42,837 bases of DNA from Candidatus Stackebrandtia excrementipullorum (GTDB lineage Bacteria > Actinomycetota > Actinomycetes > Mycobacteriales > Micromonosporaceae), in the NCBI GenBank assembly GCA_019113825.1, contig DXGR01000088.1:1-42837 (forward strand), read 5' to 3'. Positions 34,297-41,132 of the stretch are shown piece after piece. Every line of letters starts with the position of its first letter. Position 1 is the stretch's first letter. Position numbers and translations under genes: made by a program. The notes beneath the pieces are model-generated. The model had not been told where the DNA came from and made no database searches. It saw only the letters and a list, made by a program, of their open reading frames with translations.

Positions 34297-35001
34297 CACG
34301 ACCGTTTCGGGGCCGTCGGTGACATCACCGACGGCCCCGCGCGTGTGTCGCCCGTGTTCGACCAGGCCGGCACGGTGCGCGATCACCACGAGCTGAGCCC
34401 GGTCGCGTGCCGTGAGCCTGCGCAACAGTCGGCTGACATAGGTGCGGGCAGTGGCAGGACTGATGTAGAGCCGCTCGGCGATCTCGGCGTTGTTGAAGCC
34501 GTACCCGATCAGTTGCAGTACCTCACGTTCACGCGGTGCCAGTCCGACGACCAGATCCGTGTCGACGCTCGGTCGGCTCGCGGCGGCCACCTGCATCACC
34601 GTGGCGGCGACCGACGGAGACAAGACCGGTTCTCCTGCGGCGACCCGCCGGATGGCGTTGCGCAGCTCCTCGGGTGCGGCGTCCTTGAGGAGGTAACCGG
34701 ACGCACCGGCACGCAACGCCTCGACGACGGTTCGCTCCTCGGCAAACGTTGTCAACATCAGCACCGCCACGTCCGACAGAGACGGGTCCCCGGTGATGAG
34801 TTGCGTCGCCGTGATGCCGTCGACGCCGGGCATGCGGATATCCATGAGCACCACCGCCGGTCGTGTCTCACGGACGCGAGCCAACGCCGCTCCGCCCTGG
34901 TCCGCCTCGGCGACGACCGCAATATCCCCGTCGTACTCGACGAGCGCCGTCAATCCGTTGCGCAACAGCGCCTCGTCCTCGGCGATGACGATGCGAATCA
35001 T
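34183..35001 (-). CDS. NarL-family response regulator with unusual C-terminal extension
   Basis: 272 aa. The receiver domain (1-120) has the acidic pocket (ED at 8-9), phospho-acceptor Asp54 (VLMDIRMPG), Thr in MLTTFAEE and Lys in YLLKDA. The LuxR-type helix-turn-helix spans about 149-209 (LAPREREVLQLIGYGFNNAEIAERLYISPATARTYVSRLLRRL). Family members end a few residues later, around AGLV. Here no stop codon appears, and the frame runs for about 50 more residues through a terminator hairpin and 114 bases of antisense asd. The ATG overlaps the histidine-kinase stop by four bases (ATGA), so the two are translationally coupled. The regulated genes are unknown. Confidence 0.9.
   Translation of the reverse strand: MIRIVIAEDEALLRNGLTALVEYDGDIAVVAEADQGGAALARVRETRPAVVLMDIRMPGVDGITATQLITGDPSLSDVAVLMLTTFAEERTVVEALRAGASGYLLKDAAPEELRNAIRRVAAGEPVLSPSVAATVMQVAAASRPSVDTDLVVGLAPREREVLQLIGYGFNNAEIAERLYISPATARTYVSRLLRRLTARDRAQLVVIAHRAGLVEHGRHTRGAVGDVTDGPETVVLFEFGKQQFRDLRRVQGGALEQIVTDDEEVERPREVQ
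34308..34339. terminator. Hairpin terminator after asd, inside the response-regulator frame
   Basis: Fifteen-base perfect arms (34308-34322 and 34325-34339) form a strong stem 12 bases after the asd stop. The same bases encode residues about 221-231 of the response-regulator frame on the other strand. It should stop lysC-asd mRNA; in the reverse direction it would lie upstream of the response-regulator stop codon. Confidence 0.85.
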
Positions 35002-36146
35002 GCCTCTCCGATCGGTAGAGCGGCCGTGACGATGAAGCCCGTCGGTCCGGGTTCGGCGGTCACCGAACCGCCGAGCAGCGCCGCGCGTTCCCGCATGCCG
35101 ATGATTCCCCGTCCACCGTGCTCGACGCTCGCCGAACCGTTGCCGTCGTCTTCGATCCGCACGTGCAGGTCCCCGTCTGCGGCGTCGACGGTGATGAGGA
35201 CGTGCTCGGCGTGGGCGTGCCGGAGCACGTTGGTGACCGACTCTTGAACGATGCGGTATGCGGTGCTCAACGTCGGCGCCGGGATGGCCTCCTCGTCGAC
35301 GTTCAGCCGCATCGTGACGTCCAGCCCGGTGTCGCGGGCGGCCTGTGCCATCCGCTCCACACCGGTCAGAGACAGAGGGGCCACCTGCGCCGAATTCTCC
35401 GGTCCCCGCAACATCGCCAGGGTCCGACGTAGGTCGGCAAGCGACGTCTGCGACGTCGACACGACGGTGTCGACCGCCTCAGCGGCCTTCACGTCGTCCC
35501 TGCCGATCGACTGCCGTGCCACACCGGCCTGCACGGCGACCAGCGACAACGCATGTCCCACGGAATCGTGGACGTCCTGAGCCAGTCGCACGCGCTGCGC
35601 CTCGAGTTGTCGTGCCGCCTGCTCCCGTTGCCGATCGCGTTCCAACGTCACCATGCGTTCCTGCTGGGCTGCGACGGCGCGCCTGCCTCGCACCGCGATC
35701 GCCAGCGCGATCGAACAGCCGATGAGCGCGGCGTTGGTGATGACGTCGTAAGCCAGGATCGAACCGGGTTCGCCGTCGTGAATGCGGAAAAACAACGAGA
35801 CCGCGAGCAGGAGGACGCCCGCGCAGGTGGCAACGACGACACGTCCGCGTTCGACCGCGCTGTACAGCGCGCACACCACCGGTACGGCCATCCCGATCGG
35901 TGGGTGATCGAACCCGTAATAGACGAACACACCGAGAATCGAGACGATCAGCACTGTGATCGGAAGGCGTCGACGAAACAGCAACACGACGCCAAATCCG
36001 GCGGCGAAGAGATAAGCCTGCGGATCGACCGTGCCGGTGTCTTGAGAACCGATCGCGATGATCAACGCGACGACGACGGCCTGTGACACCGAAACGAGCG
36101 CGGTGACGACACCGGTGGGAATCTCCTCCTGCGTTGTCGTCGACAT
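34998..36146 (-). CDS. Sensor histidine kinase, NarL/DesK partner type (HisKA_3)
   Basis: 382 aa. Five to six hydrophobic segments in the N-terminal 155 residues form a membrane sensor with no large external domain. A coiled linker (about 157-185) leads to the HisKA_3 dimerisation helix with the phospho-acceptor His193 in QDVHDSVGHAL. The HATPase domain (about 285-382) has the N-box region RIVQESVTNVLRHAHA, the G1 box RIEDDGNG and G2 GRGIIGMRER. It phosphorylates the adjacent response regulator. GGGGAGA precedes the ATG. The stimulus is unknown; multi-pass membrane sensors of this type often detect envelope or membrane-lipid state. Confidence 0.9.
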   Translation of the reverse strand: MSTTTQEEIPTGVVTALVSVSQAVVVALIIAIGSQDTGTVDPQAYLFAAGFGVVLLFRRRLPITVLIVSILGVFVYYGFDHPPIGMAVPVVCALYSAVERGRVVVATCAGVLLLAVSLFFRIHDGEPGSILAYDVITNAALIGCSIALAIAVRGRRAVAAQQERMVTLERDRQREQAARQLEAQRVRLAQDVHDSVGHALSLVAVQAGVARQSIGRDDVKAAEAVDTVVSTSQTSLADLRRTLAMLRGPENSAQVAPLSLTGVERMAQAARDTGLDVTMRLNVDEEAIPAPTLSTAYRIVQESVTNVLRHAHAEHVLITVDAADGDLHVRIEDDGNGSASVEHGGRGIIGMRERAALLGGSVTAEPGPTGFIVTAALPIGEA

Positions 36147-36317
36147 GGTCTCCCCGGTTCAAGCCATCCTCCATCTTGTTCATGGTGTCATAGCGGAAGG
36201 GCGGTCGTGTACGCCGAAAGGCGACATCTCCGGGTCGTCTGTTGAGGTAGACGGCTACACCGAGATGACGCGTCTGGCCGGATGCGGTCGGCGGCTCACC
36301 GTTTTAGCGTCGAAGGC

Positions 36318-36737
36318 ATGGAAAAAACATTGATCGCGGGAATCAATCGACCGCTGGCATTCGGGCTGGCCGCGCTGGCGCTCATACGTCCACTGGCGTC
36401 GATCGTCGGTGTGAGCGACGCGCTCGGTAAACCCGCGACACCCGTGGTGCTGACCGCGGTGATCACCGTGGTGTGGGTGCTCGTGGTCGGCCTGAGCCGT
36501 ATCCGTCGGCCGGTGGCGACGCTTGTTGCGGCCGGCGTCGTCTACGCCGTTGTGAGCATCGTCCTCAGCGCCGTTCTGTCGCCCGTCATCGACGGCGAAC
36601 TGAACGGCCCGCTGGCCAATCCCATCGCCGTCATCGCGGTTTTCCTCGTCAACGTCGTGTGGGGATTCGTGGCGGGAGGGATGGCCCTGTTGATCCAGCG
36701 TGTCCGGGGCGTTCCGGTGCGGAGAGGACTCGGATAA
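36318..36737 (+). CDS. Small four-helix membrane protein
   Basis: 139 aa with four predicted membrane segments (about 12-31, 43-58, 66-88, 100-126). I do not recognise the family. No catalytic motif is visible; the conserved-looking feature is the polar segment SPVIDGELNGPLANPIA between helices three and four. It is divergent from the histidine kinase, whose start is 171 bases away, so the intergenic region could be a shared control site. The ATG at 36318 has GAAGG only one base upstream, and the mRNA may be leaderless. Confidence 0.7.
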   Translation: MEKTLIAGINRPLAFGLAALALIRPLASIVGVSDALGKPATPVVLTAVITVVWVLVVGLSRIRRPVATLVAAGVVYAVVSIVLSAVLSPVIDGELNGPLANPIAVIAVFLVNVVWGFVAGGMALLIQRVRGVPVRRGLG

Positions 36738-36833
36738 GCCGGAACGGGGTGACGAACCGAGCACGCCGACGTCGGTTCCTGCGCCACGGAATCGGACGGC
36801 GAAATCCCGCCGTTGTGTGCGGCCCGCTCGGAC

Positions 36834-36872
36834 GGCCGGAAGGTCCGCGTCATGTGCGCGAACCTTCCGGCC
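36834..36872. terminator. Bidirectional hairpin between two small membrane-protein genes
   Basis: Eleven-base perfect arms (36834-36844 and 36862-36872) enclose a 17-base loop with a further 4-bp CGCG stem. It lies between the convergent stops at 36737 and 36919. No T-run is present. Confidence 0.75.
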
Positions 36873-36918
36873 ACGTCGTGAGGCACGACCGGGCAACCGC
36901 GACGTGACAACGGCTTCT

Positions 36919-37272
36919 TCAGTGGCCGTAGGTCCCCGGAGGAGCCTGACCGGCAGAAGACGGAGGGGGCTGACCGTGCCCGCCGGACTGCCCGTAGGGC
37001 GTAGGGGGCGGAGCCTGGACAGCCGTGGAGGCGGGTACACCGGAGGCCGCCGGTGCCACGGTGTTCCCGACCGCCGACCACAGGCCCGGGGAGAACGCAA
37101 TGGCCAGCAGGATCGTCATCGGGGCGACGACGGAGACGAACTGGAACTCGGTATCCCAGACGACGTTGTCGTAGTCGAACATGTGGACGAGAAGCATCAC
37201 GTACAGCACAAGTCCCCAGAGAAGAAAAACAACCTGAAGAATGTGCAGTACGACGCGAAACGGTAGTGGCAC
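36919..37272 (-). CDS. Small membrane protein with Pro/Gly-rich tail
   Basis: 117 aa. Two hydrophobic segments (about 7-31 and 46-67) are followed by a low-complexity tail rich in Pro, Gly, Gln and Ser (AVQAPPPTPYGQSGGHGQPPPSS). The overall layout resembles small actinobacterial two-helix membrane proteins of the DUF2516 type, but I cannot confirm this. No ribosome site precedes the GTG at 37272. A TATAGTCT sequence ends 7 bases upstream of it, so a leaderless transcript is likely. It lies just downstream of topA on the same strand. Confidence 0.65.
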   Translation of the reverse strand: MPLPFRVVLHILQVVFLLWGLVLYVMLLVHMFDYDNVVWDTEFQFVSVVAPMTILLAIAFSPGLWSAVGNTVAPAASGVPASTAVQAPPPTPYGQSGGHGQPPPSSAGQAPPGTYGH

Positions 37273-37345
37273 GCCAACCAGACTATATGGTCAATGCGGT
37301 TCGCTGTGGCACGCTGACCTGCAGGTATAGAACGCCTCAAGGTTG

Positions 37346-40159
37346 TCAGTCGGTTTTCGGGTTCCCGGTCTTCTTCTTCGCGGCGGCCCTTTTCGCGGCG
37401 GCCTTCTTCACGGTGCGGGCCGTCGTCGTCGCCTTCTTGCGGCTCGCCGCGGCGGTGGCCGTGGCCTTCTTCTTGCTCGCCTTCTTCGCGGTGCTCTTCT
37501 TCGTCGTCTTCTTGGCGGCCGTCTTTTTCGCCGTCGTCTTCTTGGCCGTGGCCTTCTTCGTCGACGGCCCCTTGGCGCGACGTTCGGCGAGCAGCTCGGA
37601 GGCTCGATCGATCGTGATGTCCTCGATCGTGTCGGTCTTTTTCAACGTCGCGTTGGTCTCACCGTCGGTCGCATACACCCCGAACCGGCCGTCCTTGATG
37701 ATGACCTGTCGTTTCGTCGCCGGGTCCTCACCCAGTTCCTTCAACGGGGGTTTGGGGGCGCGGCTGCCGCGCTGCTTCGGCTGCGCCAGCAGGGCCTTCG
37801 CCTCGTCCAGCGTCAACGTGAACAGTTGTTCCTCCGTCGCCAGGGAACGGTAGTCGCGCTTCTTGACGACGTAGGGTCCGTGCGGTCCCAGACCGGTGCG
37901 GATCTCTTCGCCGTCCTCATCATGTCCGACCAGGCGCGGCAGGGTCAGCAGCTTCACCGCGTCCTCGAGCGTGATCTCGGGCAGCTTCATGGTCGACAGC
38001 AACGACGCGGTTTTCTCACCGCTGGTGACGTACGGTCCGTAGCGTCCGGACTTGGCCTGTACGACCTCACCGGTTTCGGGGTGCGTGCCGAGTTCGCGCT
38101 CGCCGGAGCCGATTTCGTACAGCTCCTCGACCTTGGCCGGCGTCACCTCGTCGGGTGCCATCGACTCGGGTATCGAGACTCGCTCGCCCGGTTCGTCGGC
38201 CGACGCATCGGGGGAGAACCGTTCGAGATAGGGCCCGTATCGGCCGACACGGGCGATGACCTTGCGCCCGGAATCGTCGGTGAACAGTGGAATCGAGTTC
38301 ACCCCGCGCGCGTCGATGCGGCCGAGTTCGTCCGACACCAGGTTCTTGAGCCCGCCCGATGCCGCAACGGAACCGGAGTCGCCTTCACCTCCGAAGTAGA
38401 AACCGCGGAGGAAGTTGAGTGCGCGGGCGTCACCGGTGGCGACATTGTCCAATTCAGATTCCATGCCGGCGGTGAAGTCGTAGTCCACCAGGCGGCCGAA
38501 GTGTTTTTCCATCAACCCGACGACGGCGAAGGCCAAGAACGCCGGAATCAGCGCCTGCCCGCGTTTGAACACGTAGCCGCGGTCTTGAATGGTCTGCATG
38601 ATGGCCGCGTATGTCGAGGGGCGCCCGATGCCGCGCTCCTCCAACGCCTTGACCAGTGACGCCTCGGTGTAGCGGGCGGGCGGTTGTGTACGGTGTCCTC
38701 CCGGCTCGAGCCGGGAGGCCGTCACCTCGTCGTCGCGCGTCAATTCCGGCAGGTGACGCTCGGCGTCGTCGGTTTCACCGTCATCACGTGACTCCACATA
38801 GACCTTGAGGAAGCCGGGGTTGGTGATGGTCTTGCCCGATGCGCTGAACTCACATTGCTCGCCCGTGGTGGACGTGGCGCCGATACGAACTGACGTCGAG
38901 TTACCGACCGCGTCGGTCATCTGCGAGGCGATGGTCCGCCGCCAGATCAGGTCGTATACGCGAAGGTCTTCGGTGGAGAGCACGTTCGCGAGTTCGTCGG
39001 GGGTCCGGAACTCGTCGCCGGCCGGCCGGATCGCCTCGTGAGCCTCCTGGGCGTTCTTGACCTTCCGGGAGTAGCGGCGCGGCTCGGCGGGCACGTACCG
39101 TTCCCCGTACAGCTGGGCGGCCTGTCGGCGTGCCGCGGCCAGCGCCGTCTCCGACAGGTTCGCCGAGTCGGTACGCATATAGGTGATGTAACCGTTGTCG
39201 TAGAGACGCTGTGCGATGCGCATCGTTTGGGCGCTGGACTGGCGGAGCTTCCGCGACGCCTCCTGTTGAAGCGTGGAGGTGATGAACGGTGCGTAGGGGC
39301 GCCGACGATACGGCTTGTTCTCCACCTTCGTGACCGAGTACGGCACCCCGTCGAGGCGGTCGGCGAGGCCGCGGGCGCCGGCTTCGTCCAGATGGACCAC
39401 GTTGCCGCGTGCTCGGCCGGTTTCGGGATCGAAGTCCTTCCCCGTGGCGACTTTGTCGCCTTCGAAGGCGATGAGATTCGCCGTGAACGGAGAATTATCC
39501 TTTGTGTTCAAGTGCGCCGTGATGCCCCAGTAGTCCGCCGAAACGAACTTCATGCGGCTGCGTTCCCGCTCGACCACGATCCGCGTGGCGACCGACTGGA
39601 CACGACCCGCAGACAGGCGGGGCATGACCTTCTTCCACAGGACGGGTGAGACCTCGTAACCGTAGAGGCGGTCCAGGATGCGCCGCGCCTCCTGGGCGTC
39701 AACGAGGGACTTGTAGATCTCGCGCGGATTGGCCACCGCGGCCTCGATGGCGCCCCTGGTGATCTCGTGGAACACCATGCGCTTGACGGGCACCTTGGGT
39801 TTCAGCGTCTCGAGAAGGTGGAAGGCGATGGCCTCCCCCTCGCGGTCCTCATCGGTGGCGAGCAGAAGTTCGTCCACTTCAGACAGTTTGTCCTTGAGGA
39901 GTTTCACGTGCGCCTTGCGGTCCGGGTTGACCACGTAGAGCGGCTTGAAGTCGTTGTCGACGTCGACGCCCAGCCGTGACCACGGCTCTTTGGCGTACTT
40001 CGCGGGAATCTCCTTCGCGTTCTTAGGCAGATCCCGGATGTGCCCCAGACTCGATTCCACGATGTAGCCGTCACCGAGGTACCCGGCGATGGTCTTGGCC
40101 TTCGCCGGAGATTCAACGATGACCAGACGTTTGGTGGTAGGCGCCACTGTGATTCCCAC
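37346..40159 (-). CDS. topA: DNA topoisomerase I
   Basis: 937 aa type IA topoisomerase that relaxes negative supercoils. The TOPRIM domain (about 10-125) includes RLVIVESPAKAKTI and the DxDxE-type ATDEDREGEA (102-110). The active-site tyrosine is Tyr327 in YITYMRTDS. SAGRVQSVATRIVVERE (184-200) is the conserved DNA-gate segment. The C-terminal part has actinobacterial TopA repeats (GRYGPYLERF, GRYGPYVTSG, GPHGPYVVKK, GRFGVYATDG) instead of zinc fingers and ends in a strongly lysine-rich tail (about 870-937), which in mycobacteria aids strand passage. The GTG at 40159 is used; an in-frame GTG at 40147 is an alternative. A LexA-like palindrome lies 26 bases upstream. Confidence 0.95.
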   Translation of the reverse strand: MGITVAPTTKRLVIVESPAKAKTIAGYLGDGYIVESSLGHIRDLPKNAKEIPAKYAKEPWSRLGVDVDNDFKPLYVVNPDRKAHVKLLKDKLSEVDELLLATDEDREGEAIAFHLLETLKPKVPVKRMVFHEITRGAIEAAVANPREIYKSLVDAQEARRILDRLYGYEVSPVLWKKVMPRLSAGRVQSVATRIVVERERSRMKFVSADYWGITAHLNTKDNSPFTANLIAFEGDKVATGKDFDPETGRARGNVVHLDEAGARGLADRLDGVPYSVTKVENKPYRRRPYAPFITSTLQQEASRKLRQSSAQTMRIAQRLYDNGYITYMRTDSANLSETALAAARRQAAQLYGERYVPAEPRRYSRKVKNAQEAHEAIRPAGDEFRTPDELANVLSTEDLRVYDLIWRRTIASQMTDAVGNSTSVRIGATSTTGEQCEFSASGKTITNPGFLKVYVESRDDGETDDAERHLPELTRDDEVTASRLEPGGHRTQPPARYTEASLVKALEERGIGRPSTYAAIMQTIQDRGYVFKRGQALIPAFLAFAVVGLMEKHFGRLVDYDFTAGMESELDNVATGDARALNFLRGFYFGGEGDSGSVAASGGLKNLVSDELGRIDARGVNSIPLFTDDSGRKVIARVGRYGPYLERFSPDASADEPGERVSIPESMAPDEVTPAKVEELYEIGSGERELGTHPETGEVVQAKSGRYGPYVTSGEKTASLLSTMKLPEITLEDAVKLLTLPRLVGHDEDGEEIRTGLGPHGPYVVKKRDYRSLATEEQLFTLTLDEAKALLAQPKQRGSRAPKPPLKELGEDPATKRQVIIKDGRFGVYATDGETNATLKKTDTIEDITIDRASELLAERRAKGPSTKKATAKKTTAKKTAAKKTTKKSTAKKASKKKATATAAASRKKATTTARTVKKAAAKRAAAKKKTGNPKTD

Positions 40160-40184
40160 TCGTCGATCTGTAAACGGTCCAGGT

Positions 40185-40204
40185 GTTTGAACGTGTGTTC
40201 AAAC
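40185..40204. promoter_or_regulatory. LexA-type (SOS box-like) palindrome upstream of topA
   Basis: GTTTGAACGTGTGTTCAAAC is a perfect palindrome of 8-base arms around GTGT. The GAAC-N4-GTTC core is exactly the LexA box core of Gram-positive bacteria and actinobacteria (consensus near CGAAC-N4-GTTCG). It differs only in having T/A rather than C/G beside the core. It lies 26-45 bases before the topA start codon, where it could overlap the promoter. Confidence 0.6.
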
Positions 40205-40416
40205 AAGGATGTGTGCCGATCCGATGCATGGCCAACGCATACGGTGCTGTCAAAACTAGCGTTTCGCAGTCGAATCGGGTTACACACCCTAATGCTCATG
40301 CGTACAACCCCCTTGTGGCGGTGGGCGTCCGCACCTTCCGCACTCTATATCCATGTCGGCGTTTTCCGCATCCGCTGAGGTAAACACCACGCTGCGGAAG
40401 CGTTTACGCTACGCGT

Positions 40417-40971
40417 TCACCCGCAGGCCGGAGCGGTTTCGAACCCTTCACGGAGTTCGTCGGAATCCAACGCGGCCACCTGTGGGACCGCCGCGTACGC
40501 GTCCACCAGTTCGGCCATGACCAGCGCAACCTCGTCGTAGAACCCGTCTTCCTCGGCGTTCAACGCGGCCAGGTCGTCGTGCGCGGACTGATAGGCGTCA
40601 CGAGTACCCGCCAGCGAATCGGCGAACCTGGTGGCGATCGCCTGACCGTTGTCGACATCCGGCACGCCCGCGGCGATCACGGCGTCACGAGCCTCCCGAC
40701 TGGCGTCGGCCGCACCCGACAACAGTTCCAACAACTCGTTCTTGGCCTCACCGGGGCTCGAGTCCGGCGTCATCGCCACACTCGCCGCGCCCGTCAAAGT
40801 GTCGATCTCGTCCATCCACGGCAGCAACGCCTCACACACGGAGTTTGCCCAGCTCACCGCGTCGGGACTGTCGGGCTGGGTGTCGCAACCCGCCGACACG
40901 AAAGCCGTCGTCGCGGCGACGGCCACCGCGACCCAGCGGCGGACGGCGCGCCACGAAAAGACGGGAAACAT
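40417..40971 (-). CDS. Lipoprotein, small helical, unknown function
   Basis: 184 aa. A basic start, a hydrophobic core and the lipobox FVSAGC (Cys29) mark a lipoprotein. The mature part appears all-helical (SWANSVCEALLPWMDEIDTL; ELLELLSGAADASREARDAVIAAGVP; TRFADSLAGTRDAYQSAHDDLAAL) and ends with a second cysteine, possibly disulfide-linked to the one in NSVCEAL. I do not recognise the family; similar predicted helical lipoproteins are common in actinobacteria. The ATG at 40971 lacks a clear ribosome site; a GTG at 40992 in the same frame is an alternative. Confidence 0.72.
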   Translation of the reverse strand: MFPVFSWRAVRRWVAVAVAATTAFVSAGCDTQPDSPDAVSWANSVCEALLPWMDEIDTLTGAASVAMTPDSSPGEAKNELLELLSGAADASREARDAVIAAGVPDVDNGQAIATRFADSLAGTRDAYQSAHDDLAALNAEEDGFYDEVALVMAELVDAYAAVPQVAALDSDELREGFETAPACG

Positions 40972-41083
40972 CTGTGACGGGACGCGGCTCACGCGACCCG
41001 CCGGGCCACGTCGGCATAGTCCGGTGCGCATGCGTCACAGCCTGCCAGGCGCGGATGCGGCGGAAAACAGCGGTGGCGGCACG

Positions 41084-41115
41084 AAAAAGAGGGGCAACCG
41101 TCAGGTTGCCCCTCT
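41084..41115 (-). terminator. Rho-independent terminator of hppA
   Basis: On the minus strand a perfect 12-bp GC-rich stem (41104-41115 with 41088-41099), loop TGAC, is followed directly by a run of five T. It begins 17 bases past the hppA stop. This is the clearest intrinsic terminator in the window. Confidence 0.92.
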
Positions 41116-41132
41116 CCACGGTGAAGATTCGA

